IMG/VR virus record: IMGVR_UViG_3300030060_000715
Span: 3,655 to 27,969 of that record
Reading direction: 5' to 3' (one strand)
DNA length: 24,315 bases
Source of the DNA: a virus
Shown here: positions 7,818 to 14,926 of the stretch, piece by piece
Layout of the letters: the number at the start of each line of letters is the position of its first letter
Position numbering within the stretch: the stretch's first letter is position 1
Translations under genes and position numbers: made by a program
The notes under the pieces: model-generated
What the model was told of the DNA's origin: nothing
What the model saw: the letters and a program-made list of their open reading frames with translations, nothing else
Database searches by the model: none

Positions 7818-8398
7818 TAACAGAACCACGTTGGAAATCTTATATTGTTGAAACAACACAACCAATTTTTACACCAAAACAATGCCAAATGATTATTGAT
7901 GCAGGAAGATCTCAACCTAAAATAAAAGCAAAGGTAGGAGAAGATAAAAGTGTTAAAGGTGGGGTCTTAAATACTAAAACAAGAACTTCACATATTAGTT
8001 GGATACCATTTAAAAATATGCCAGATATGTATCGAGATATAGAAAGAATAATGAAACAAACTAATGGTAATCATTTTGGTTTTGAAGGAATGCAAATAAC
8101 AGAAAATGCACAGTATACAGAATATCCAGAAGGTGGGTTTTATGATTGGCATGTTGATAATGATGTTAATATGTCTAATGAACCACCTGTTAGAAAAATA
8201 TCTATGACTTGTTTATTATCTCCTGAAACAGAATATGTGGGAGGAGATTTAGAATTAATGACTGAAAGTAAAATTGCAAAAATTAAACAAGGACACGCTA
8301 TATTTTTTGCCTCTTTTATTAGACATAGAGTTACACCGGTTATACAAGGTAATAGAAAATCTTTAGTGATGTGGTTTGGAGGACCTCCTTTTAAGTAA
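7814..8398 (+). CDS. 2OG-Fe(II) oxygenase 2, PKHD/prolyl-4-hydroxylase type
   Basis: A 194-aa protein with the complete catalytic set of the prolyl-4-hydroxylase-like 2-oxoglutarate dioxygenases. Iron ligands are H113 and D115 in FYDWHVDND, and H171 in FIRHRVTPV. R181 in GNRKSLVMWFGGPP would bind the co-substrate carboxylate. GGDLELM and GHAIFFASF match the conserved strands around these residues. The overall sequence resembles PKHD-type (PiuC-like) hydroxylases. Predicted reaction: hydroxylation of a protein or small-molecule substrate with O2 and 2-oxoglutarate, giving succinate and CO2. Start overlaps the previous stop (ATGA at 7814), with GAGGTG just upstream; the end overlaps the next start by one base. 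The substrate cannot be read from the sequence. Confidence 0.85.
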   Translation: MITEPRWKSYIVETTQPIFTPKQCQMIIDAGRSQPKIKAKVGEDKSVKGGVLNTKTRTSHISWIPFKNMPDMYRDIERIMKQTNGNHFGFEGMQITENAQYTEYPEGGFYDWHVDNDVNMSNEPPVRKISMTCLLSPETEYVGGDLELMTESKIAKIKQGHAIFFASFIRHRVTPVIQGNRKSLVMWFGGPPFK

Positions 8399-8988
8399 TG
8401 TTTAGAGAACTGTATTTTCCAACACCTATTTATATTGCAGATATAAAACACCCAACTCTTAATCAAGAGTTAGAAAGAGACATTGTAGCTTGGGCAAATA
8501 AAGACAAAGGTATTAATAGAACTAATATTAATGGTTGGCATTCAGAAACTAATATGAGTGAACTACCTGAGTATCATAAATTAGTTAAATTGTTATATGA
8601 ATCACAAAGAACTATATATGAACAAGAACATTTAGATAGTGAACCTTATTTAGGAAACATGTGGGCAAACATTAATCCACCTGGCGGAATGAATAGAGCA
8701 CACATACATCCAAATTCTTTATGGTCTGGCGTTTATTATATTAAAGCTGAACCTAACTCTGGTCATTTAAAAATAGATGATCCAAGAGCTGCAGCATCAA
8801 TGTGTAGGCCAAGACAAAAACCAGGACAGTCTCCTGTTAGATTATGGAGAGAAACACATTTTGAACCTAAAGCAGGTAGATTAATTATGTTTCCTTCTTG
8901 GTTAACTCATGCTGTTGATCCAAATGAATCTAATGATATAAGAATATCAGTATCATTTAATTTTATGCAAAAGTGTATGGTAGTATAA
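8398..8988 (+). CDS. 2OG-Fe(II) oxygenase 3 (PF13759-like)
   Basis: A 196-aa protein with the recognisable signature of the 'putative 2OG-Fe(II) oxygenase' family (PF13759): MWANINPPGGMNRAHIHPNS followed by LWSGVYYIKAE, then GRLIMFPSWLTHAVDPN and IRISVSFNF. Candidate metal ligands are H102 and H104 (HIH) and H171; R182 would anchor 2-oxoglutarate. The first residues, FRELYFPTPIYIADI, are also typical of the family. It is full length. It starts at a TAATG overlap with oxygenase 2 and ends at a TAATG overlap with oxygenase 4, so it lies in the middle of a translationally coupled set. Members are frequent in marine phages and function is generally unproven. Substrate unknown. Confidence 0.85.
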   Translation: MFRELYFPTPIYIADIKHPTLNQELERDIVAWANKDKGINRTNINGWHSETNMSELPEYHKLVKLLYESQRTIYEQEHLDSEPYLGNMWANINPPGGMNRAHIHPNSLWSGVYYIKAEPNSGHLKIDDPRAAASMCRPRQKPGQSPVRLWRETHFEPKAGRLIMFPSWLTHAVDPNESNDIRISVSFNFMQKCMVV

Positions 8989-9632
8989 TGTTTCAAACTA
9001 AAAAATATCAAGTTATTAAAAAAGCTGTGTCTTACGAATTAGCTAATTTTATATTTAATTATTTTTTACTTAAACGTGATGCTGTTGATTTTATGTATAA
9101 AAATAACATTCATTCGCAATCTAGTTTGTTAGGAACTTGGTCTGATAAACAAGTACCTAATACTTATTCTAGTTATGGTGATTTTGTAATGGAAACGTTG
9201 ATGATGAAAGTTTTACCAACTATGCAAAAAGAAACAGGATTAAAATTAGTTCCAACATACTCTTATGCTAGAGTATATAAAAAAGGAGATATATTAAAAA
9301 GACACAAAGATAGACCTAGCTGTGAAATATCTACTACAGTGCATTTAGGTGGAGAGCCTTGGTCTATATTTATAGATGGCACAGGTCAAAATAATGTAAT
9401 AGATGAGTACAAAAATATACATAAACCTAATGCTCCAAAAGGTACAGAAGTCTTGCTTGATGTTGGCGATATGCTAGTATATAGTGGATGCGATTTAGAA
9501 CATTGGCGAGAGCCATTTGAAGGAAACATATGTGGTCAAGTATTTTTACATTACAATCATGTAAATGGCCCATTTGCTGATAAAAATATATTTGATGGAA
9601 GACCGATGTTAGGTATTCCTAAATTAAAATAA
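8988..9632 (+). CDS. 2OG-Fe(II) oxygenase 4 (HxD type)
   Basis: A 214-aa protein. GDILKRHKDRPSCEIS contains H106-x-D108, the usual first two iron ligands. LVYSGCDLEHWREPF gives distal H172, in the position expected for the third. The residue where Arg or Lys normally binds 2-oxoglutarate falls in CGQVFLHYN, where I see Gln184 instead, so co-substrate binding may differ. TTVHLGGEPWSIFID provides the core strand. An upstream ATG (8973) would overlap the previous gene by 16 bases. I prefer 8988 because it forms the TAATG overlap used repeatedly in this genome. It is the last of four adjacent oxygenase-like genes, and ends nine bases before the large structural gene. Substrate unknown. Confidence 0.75.
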   Translation: MFQTKKYQVIKKAVSYELANFIFNYFLLKRDAVDFMYKNNIHSQSSLLGTWSDKQVPNTYSSYGDFVMETLMMKVLPTMQKETGLKLVPTYSYARVYKKGDILKRHKDRPSCEISTTVHLGGEPWSIFIDGTGQNNVIDEYKNIHKPNAPKGTEVLLDVGDMLVYSGCDLEHWREPFEGNICGQVFLHYNHVNGPFADKNIFDGRPMLGIPKLK

Positions 9633-9641
9633 TGAAGCTAT

Positions 9642-11798
9642 ATGTTACAAAAAGTAAAATTTGCACCTGGATTTAATAAACAAGTTACTGGAACTGGCGG
9701 TGAAGGTCAATGGATTGAAGGTGATAATGTTAGATTTAGATATGGAACGCCTGAAAAAATAGGTGGTTGGGCACAACTAGGTTCAGTAGATTTAACAGGA
9801 CGTAACACAGCAATTCATCATTTTGTTAATGCTAGTGGTATTAAGTTTGCAGCTTTAGGAACAAATAGAATTTTATATGCATACTCTGGTGGTATTTTTT
9901 ATGACATTCACCCAATTAAATCTACTACAACTTTAACATCAGCTTTTTCTACAACAAACGGATCCGCAACTGTAACAATAACTTTTGCATCAGCACATAA
10001 TATAAACAAAGGTGATATTATTTTATTAGACAATTTTACATCTATAACAAATTCTGATTTTACTTCTTCTAATTTTGACGACAATAAATTTCAAGTAACA
10101 ACCATACCAACAAATACTACACTAACTGTTACCATGGCATCTAATGAAACTGGATCGGGAGCAAGCACATCTGGTGGTATTAGAGTTAAACATTATTATC
10201 CTGTTGGACCAGCAGTTGAAGTTGCAACAACAGGTTGGGGCCTTGGATCATGGGGTGGTGTTCAACAAGGACAATTTACATCTACCTTATCATCAGAAAT
10301 TAACTCTAGTGTAACATCATTAACTATGGCTAGTTCAACTTCGTTTGCATCATCAGGTACTGTATTAATTGGAAATGAGTTAATAACTTATACTGGAAAC
10401 AGTGGTGGAACTTTATCTGGATTAACAAGAGGTGCAAAAGGAACAACAGCTGCAACGCATTCGTCAGGTGCAACTGTAACAGATGCCTCTAATTATTTTG
10501 CATGGAATGGTGCAACATCTGGAGATATTGTAACAGCACCAGGACTATGGTCATTAGATAATTTTGGTAATAAACTTATTGCAACAATTAATGGTGGAGA
10601 AACATTTGAATGGGATTCTGATCCAACAGGTGCAACAGAAACAAGAGCAACTATACTTGCTAACGCACCAACATCATCATCTTTTAGTTTAGTATCTACA
10701 CCGGATAGACACTTAATATTTTTTGGAACAGAAACAACTATTGGTACATCTTCATCAAGAGATGAAATGTTTATACGGTTCTCGGACCAAGAATCTATTA
10801 ACGAAACAACATCATATGCACCTAGTGCAACTAACACTGCCGGCACACAAAGATTAGCAGATGGATCAAAAATTATAGGAGCTATTAGAGGTAGAGATGC
10901 TATTTATATTTGGACAGACACCGCGTTATTTATTATGCGTTTTGTTGGTGCACCTTTTACTTTTTCATTTCAACAAGTTGGTACAAACTGTGGATTGATC
11001 GGACAGAATGCAGCTGTTGAGGTTGATGGATCTGCATATTGGATGTCAGAAAATGGTTTTTTTAGATACACAGGTAAACTAGAATCACTACCATGTTTAG
11101 TTGAAGATCATGTTTACGATGATATTAATACAATTCCAAAACAACATATCAATGCAGGACTGAACAATTTGTTTGGAGAAGTTATGTGGTTTTATCCCAA
11201 CTCTGGATCAGGAACCGTAAATAGGATGGTGTGTTATAATTATTTAGATTCAACACCAGAACGACCGGTGTGGACCACAGGAACATTAGCTAGAACTTCT
11301 TGGCAAGACTCTGCTGTATTTGGTAAACCACACGCAACAGAATACGACGATGACGGCACAACAGCTACAAGTAATAAAGATCATGTTATTGGTTGTACTG
11401 ATGGCACAACAACATATTATGAACACGAAACAGGATTAGATCAAGTTAAAGAAGGTGCAACTACATCTATTACGGCAAACATACAATCAGGAGATTTTGA
11501 TATAGGTCAACAAGGACTTGCTGGTGATGGTGAGTTTATGATGAAAATTAGAAGAGTATTACCAGATTTTTTATCACAAACAGGAGATAGTGTTGTTACA
11601 TTAAATTTAAGAGACTTTCCTAATCAAACACAAGCTAGTTCATCACTTGGACCATTTACTATATCATCTAGTACAAATAAAATAGATACACGTGCACGTG
11701 CTAGATCTATATCGTTAAAAGTATCTAATAGTAGCACAAGTCAATTTTGGAAACTTGGTACATTTAGATTAGATATACAACCAGACGGAAGAAGATAA
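9642..11798 (+). CDS. Tail nozzle / DNA-stabilisation-like structural protein
   Basis: A 718-aa beta-rich protein. The N-terminus, GFNKQVTGTGGEGQWIEGDN followed by VRFRYGTPEKIGGW, is a phrase I associate with large phage tail or head-closure proteins. Two apparent beta inserts follow: about residues 92-190 (ending GGIRVKHYYPVGP), and about 217-288 (LIGNELITYTG...LSGLTRGAKGTTAATHSSGA). Propeller-like strands come next (LDNFGNKLIATINGGETFEW, GRDAIYIWTDTALFIMRF, GSAYWMSENGFFRYTG). The C-terminus (RARARSISLKVSN...FWKLGTFRLDIQPDGRR) matches the ending of P22 gp10-like packaged-DNA stabilisation and tail-tube B-type proteins. Probable role: the nozzle that closes the head and continues the tail channel. 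The exact family is uncertain, but a virion structural role is likely. It ends in a TAATG overlap. Confidence 0.65.
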   Translation: MLQKVKFAPGFNKQVTGTGGEGQWIEGDNVRFRYGTPEKIGGWAQLGSVDLTGRNTAIHHFVNASGIKFAALGTNRILYAYSGGIFYDIHPIKSTTTLTSAFSTTNGSATVTITFASAHNINKGDIILLDNFTSITNSDFTSSNFDDNKFQVTTIPTNTTLTVTMASNETGSGASTSGGIRVKHYYPVGPAVEVATTGWGLGSWGGVQQGQFTSTLSSEINSSVTSLTMASSTSFASSGTVLIGNELITYTGNSGGTLSGLTRGAKGTTAATHSSGATVTDASNYFAWNGATSGDIVTAPGLWSLDNFGNKLIATINGGETFEWDSDPTGATETRATILANAPTSSSFSLVSTPDRHLIFFGTETTIGTSSSRDEMFIRFSDQESINETTSYAPSATNTAGTQRLADGSKIIGAIRGRDAIYIWTDTALFIMRFVGAPFTFSFQQVGTNCGLIGQNAAVEVDGSAYWMSENGFFRYTGKLESLPCLVEDHVYDDINTIPKQHINAGLNNLFGEVMWFYPNSGSGTVNRMVCYNYLDSTPERPVWTTGTLARTSWQDSAVFGKPHATEYDDDGTTATSNKDHVIGCTDGTTTYYEHETGLDQVKEGATTSITANIQSGDFDIGQQGLAGDGEFMMKIRRVLPDFLSQTGDSVVTLNLRDFPNQTQASSSLGPFTISSSTNKIDTRARARSISLKVSNSSTSQFWKLGTFRLDIQPDGRR

Positions 11799-11962
11799 TG
11801 GCAAGAATAGTACAATCACTTACACAACCATTAGAAGATTACGATCAACAAGTGCAACAATCTTTTGTTAGAGATGTTGATAGTATAGTGCAAAAATTAA
11901 ATACTTCTTTTCAACAAGATTTAAAAGAAGAAGCAGAAGCGGAGGCTTTTTTCTTTGGCTAA
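11798..11962 (+). CDS. Small conserved phage protein (54 aa)
   Basis: A 54-codon frame starting at the ATG of a TAATG overlap (11796-11800) and running MARIVQSLTQPLEDYDQQVQ to ...EAEAEAFFFG. It is amphipathic and helical with an acidic run before an aromatic C-terminus. Support: exact stop/start coupling like other genes here, fully open between two coding genes, and no alternative use for the stretch. Its last 22 bases contain the ribosome-binding site and TTG start of the next gene. Function unknown. Position after the tail nozzle gene suggests a virion-associated or assembly role. Confidence 0.6.
   Translation: MARIVQSLTQPLEDYDQQVQQSFVRDVDSIVQKLNTSFQQDLKEEAEAEAFFFG
11941..11945 (+). promoter_or_regulatory. 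GGAGG ribosome site that decides a TTG start
   Basis: GGAGG is nine bases before TTG at 11955. No in-frame ATG exists near the beginning of the 113-aa frame, so this site supports TTG as the true start. Confidence 0.6.
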
Positions 11963-12296
11963 TACATTTGTAAATAAAAAGGTAGATTTAACTACTACAT
12001 CGGCTACGACATTATATACAGTGCCATCAGCAACAACAGCTGTAATTAAATCTATAATAGTGTCAGAAGATTCTGGTAATTCAGATACTATAACAGTAAC
12101 CATTACAGATACAGCTACTGCTGTATTTAGTTTATTTAAGACTAAATCGATATCTGCTAATGGGACCACGGAACTTTTATCAGCACCTCTTGTGTTACAA
12201 GAGAGTGAGATATTAAAAGTAACAGCAGCAACAGCAAATAGACTACATGTAGTGCTATCTGCGTTAGAAATTAAACCTAGAGAAGTTACAACATAG
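11955..12296 (+). CDS. Beta-rich virion protein, TTG start (113 aa)
   Basis: A 113-aa Thr/Ser/Val-rich protein without Cys or Trp. It is nearly all alternating beta sequence: TTLYTVPSATTAVIKSIIVS, DTITVTITDTATAVFSLF, then TELLSAPLVLQESEILKV and NRLHVVLSALEIK. This is the look of a small beta-sandwich decoration, tail or fibre-associated protein. The start is TTG, preceded by GGAGG. The first eight bases overlap the 54-aa gene in a different frame. It is the last gene before the 80-base gap at 12297. I know marine phage proteins of this kind only as uncharacterised structural proteins, so the virion role is inference from composition and context. Confidence 0.65.
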   Translation: MANTFVNKKVDLTTTSATTLYTVPSATTAVIKSIIVSEDSGNSDTITVTITDTATAVFSLFKTKSISANGTTELLSAPLVLQESEILKVTAATANRLHVVLSALEIKPREVTT

Positions 12297-12303
12297 GCTT
12301 GAT

Positions 12304-12324
12304 TTACTTGACAAAAACAAGTAA
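12304..12324 (+). other. Perfect 7-bp hairpin in the late-region gap
   Basis: TTACTTG (12304-12310) and CAAGTAA (12318-12324) are exact inverted repeats around a 7-base loop, ACAAAAA. It lies eight bases after the stop of the 113-aa gene. Stem and loop sizes resemble an anticodon arm, but no full tRNA can be folded here. Confidence 0.5.
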
Positions 12325-12337
12325 TGTAAGAAACCCA

Positions 12338-12352
12338 CAGGTTAAAATCCTG
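12338..12352 (+). other. Small hairpin with T-arm-like loop
   Basis: CAGG (12338-12341) pairs with CCTG (12349-12352) around the 7-base loop TTAAAAT, followed by CTTTTAAAC. It resembles a tRNA T-arm, or alternatively a weak intrinsic terminator. The stem is only four pairs, so significance is doubtful. Confidence 0.3.
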
Positions 12353-12376
12353 CTTTTAAACTAACATAAAAATTAT

Positions 12377-14926
12377 ATGAAAACAGGATTAGAATCATTA
12401 GATATAGGCGCGCCAAAAATTACTTACTCAGGTAATGAAGGACCTCAATCACCACAAGAAACTCAACAAAAAATGGCTGAGTTTGAATTACAAGAATACA
12501 TGGAAGAATTTGAAAAAGTGTTCCCTGAAATGAAAGAACTTAGAGGCACTCAAGAATATATGGATAACTTAGAAGATTATTTTCAAGGACTAGCATCTAA
12601 ACAAAATGAAGGTATTGGAAATTTAGCAATGGCAGATCCACTACTAGAAGAAGAATATCAAAAGTACGTATTTGAAATGGAAGAACAAGGACTACAACCA
12701 ATGTCTTTAGAAGAATTTAGACAACAAGCTATGTCAAACATGGCTGATGGTGGAAGAATAGGTTTGTATCAAGGTGGTGGTCCTCATGCTGGTGGTTATG
12801 GACCAAGCGGAAGTCAAGGACCTGCAGGTGGTCAATCATCTGGTGGAGATTATGGTGGTGGAAATGATGGTGGAAATAATAACAATAATAATAACGCAAA
12901 TAGCGGACTTGGTAGACAAGATCAAATGGGTGGTAAACCAGGTTTTACGGCAGCACAGATAAGAGCTGCAGATCCTATTGGATATGGTGGTGGTAATCCT
13001 GGTGATAACGTTACTGCATCTCAATTAAAAGAAATAATTAAACAAGAACAAGATTTATTAAATAGACCATTTGAAATAAAAGATACACCAAGTCCTCTTT
13101 TAAATATGGGTTTAAAATTATTTGAAGGAGCTCTTTCAAAAGGAGATAAAATAAATAGACAATTTTTTATAGATAAAGTTTTAGGATCTAAAAATTATAC
13201 TTACTCAGACATACAAAATTTATTAGAAGAGGACGACATTTCAACAATAGAAGATATATATAGTAATTACATGCAAAGTAGAATGGCTGGTACAATAGAT
13301 GCTTATGGTAATCCAATTGGTGGTGGTGATGGTCCACAACGAATAGCACAAGCAACAGGAATACCCGCAATAAGTTCAGCAGCATTAAATACAACACCAA
13401 TTAATACTGCAGCTACAACTGCGGCTGCGGCTACATCAAATCCATTTATACCAGCAACAAATTTTAATGAGTATGATGTAGATCAAGCAAATAAAAATAC
13501 TATGATAGCATTAGGAGTTGATCCTACAATGTTTGCAGCAGACGGCGGAAGAATAGGATATGCTGGTGGTGGAATAGCAGATTTAAGACAAGGATATTTT
13601 TTAGGTAAGTTAGTTAAGAAAGCAACAAGAGCAGTTAAAAAAATTGCAAAATCACCAATAGGTAAAGCTGCTTTGTTAGCAGGTGGTGCAGGACTTTTAG
13701 GTTTTGGACCTGCTGCAGGATTAAGAAGCACATCTTTAGGAAATTTTTTAATGGGAACTAAAGGTGCTGCAGGACAATTTACAGGAGGATTACTTAGAAA
13801 AGCATTTTTAAAAAATCCAGCAACAGCTTTTAGTATGGAAAATATAAGTCCATTTAGAACAATAGGACTTGCATCTTTGTTACCATTTATAATGCCACAA
13901 GAAGAAGAAGATAATTTAGATGAATATACAACATCAAGAAGAGGTGATTTTAATCCTTTTGCTGAGTTTGGTGGTGTTAGTGGTCTTAGAAGAAACGTAC
14001 TAGCAGGTGGTTTAAATCGTGGAGATTTTGCATTTATGGCACCACAATTTTATGCTGCTGATGGTGGATTAGCAGAAAATAGAATGGCTGCATTAAATCA
14101 AATTTATGGAATAAATGATGATGATGAAGAACAAAAATTATCAATGGGTGGTAGTGCAGGTTTACCTCCAATAACACAAGCAACAAATACTGTAGATACA
14201 AAATCTTTTGGTGATGATGAAACAACAGGTATAGCTCAAGCAACACCACAAAATCAAATGCCTATGCCAATGCCAATGCCAATGAGATCACCAATGATGA
14301 GTCCTATGATGGCTAGAAGTATGAACCCTATGATGATGAGAAGTATGAACCCTATGATGATGAGAAGTATGAACCCTATGATGATGAGAAATATGAACTC
14401 TATGATGGCTAGAGGTATGCCTATGATGGGTGGTAGAATTATGGCTCAAGAAGGTGGTATGATGATGGCTTCAACACCTGATCCTATGGATGAAGCATTT
14501 CAAATGTATAAGGACGCAATTGAAAAAGGTTTATTCAATGGAACTTTTGATGACTTCTTAGAAAAAATTGATGAAATGAGAGACTACGACAAAACTTCAG
14601 CTGTACCAAGAATCATGGCTCAAGAAGGTGGGATGATGGACATGGGTGGTATGGAAAAAGATTATAGAAATGAAGGTGGTTTTGTAGCAATTGGTGGCAA
14701 AGAAAGAGCAGATGATGTGCCAGCAAGACTATCAAAAAATGAGTTTGTATTTACTGCAGATGCTGTTAGAAATGCAGGAGGTGGAGATATAGATAAAGGA
14801 GCAGAGATCATGGAAAACATGATGGAGAATTTAGAAGCAGGCGGTAAAGTGTCAAAAGCATCACAAGGACTTGAAGGTGCTAGATCAATGTTTGCTACAC
14901 AACAACGATTGGAAGAAGTATTATAA
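12377..14926 (+). CDS. Large virion-internal protein with GGRIG and Met-rich repeats
   Basis: An 849-aa protein of low complexity. Residues 1-115 are acidic and helical. A Gly/Asn-rich linker (with an N7 run) follows at about 130-185. A helical part and a Lys-rich segment follow (about 410-425), then a hydrophobic Gly/Ala segment (GKAALLAGGAGLLGFGPAAG, about 429-448) that could insert into a membrane. GGRIG-type motifs appear near residues 125 and 390, with related GGRIMAQEGG later. Residues about 627-688 are Met-rich with tandem repeats. The C-terminus has VPARLSKNEFVFTADAVR (about 780-797), a motif I associate with phage tape-measure or internal proteins. It heads a four-gene set of large proteins before the lysis genes, where podoviruses encode ejected proteins, so a DNA-delivery role is plausible but unproven. 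No clear ribosome site precedes the ATG. Confidence 0.6.
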   Translation: MKTGLESLDIGAPKITYSGNEGPQSPQETQQKMAEFELQEYMEEFEKVFPEMKELRGTQEYMDNLEDYFQGLASKQNEGIGNLAMADPLLEEEYQKYVFEMEEQGLQPMSLEEFRQQAMSNMADGGRIGLYQGGGPHAGGYGPSGSQGPAGGQSSGGDYGGGNDGGNNNNNNNANSGLGRQDQMGGKPGFTAAQIRAADPIGYGGGNPGDNVTASQLKEIIKQEQDLLNRPFEIKDTPSPLLNMGLKLFEGALSKGDKINRQFFIDKVLGSKNYTYSDIQNLLEEDDISTIEDIYSNYMQSRMAGTIDAYGNPIGGGDGPQRIAQATGIPAISSAALNTTPINTAATTAAAATSNPFIPATNFNEYDVDQANKNTMIALGVDPTMFAADGGRIGYAGGGIADLRQGYFLGKLVKKATRAVKKIAKSPIGKAALLAGGAGLLGFGPAAGLRSTSLGNFLMGTKGAAGQFTGGLLRKAFLKNPATAFSMENISPFRTIGLASLLPFIMPQEEEDNLDEYTTSRRGDFNPFAEFGGVSGLRRNVLAGGLNRGDFAFMAPQFYAADGGLAENRMAALNQIYGINDDDEEQKLSMGGSAGLPPITQATNTVDTKSFGDDETTGIAQATPQNQMPMPMPMPMRSPMMSPMMARSMNPMMMRSMNPMMMRSMNPMMMRNMNSMMARGMPMMGGRIMAQEGGMMMASTPDPMDEAFQMYKDAIEKGLFNGTFDDFLEKIDEMRDYDKTSAVPRIMAQEGGMMDMGGMEKDYRNEGGFVAIGGKERADDVPARLSKNEFVFTADAVRNAGGGDIDKGAEIMENMMENLEAGGKVSKASQGLEGARSMFATQQRLEEVL
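14315..14410 (+). repeat. 24-bp tandem repeat encoding Met-rich octapeptide
   Basis: Three identical 24-base units (14315-14338, 14339-14362, 14363-14386) and a fourth diverged copy (14387-14410) encode RSMNPMMM, with RNMNSMMA as the last. Further partial copies lie on either side (SPMMSPMMA before, RGMPMMG after). Confidence 0.9.
14435..14638 (+). repeat. Direct repeat flanking a small helical segment
   Basis: Bases 14435-14464 and 14609-14638 differ at two of 30 positions and encode RIMAQEGGMM twice, in frame. Between them lies an acidic helical segment of about 45 residues (PMDEAFQMYKDAIEKGLFNG...), distinct from the Met-rich surroundings. Confidence 0.8.

Noticed and set aside
11947-11973. 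Programmed -1 frameshift at T TTT TTC joining the 54-aa and 113-aa frames
   Set aside because: The heptamer is real, but the 113-aa frame is +1 relative to the 54-aa frame. A -1 slip reaches a stop after a few codons.
12308-12336. Promoter from the TTGACA at 12308
   Set aside because: No -10-like hexamer occurs 15-19 bases downstream, and the box is part of the hairpin stem and loop.
12260-12365. Complete tRNA gene around the two hairpins
   Set aside because: No acceptor 5' strand pairing with TTTTAAA and no D-arm can be placed. The loop has C instead of T at the position before the anticodon. The upstream part is inside a coding gene.
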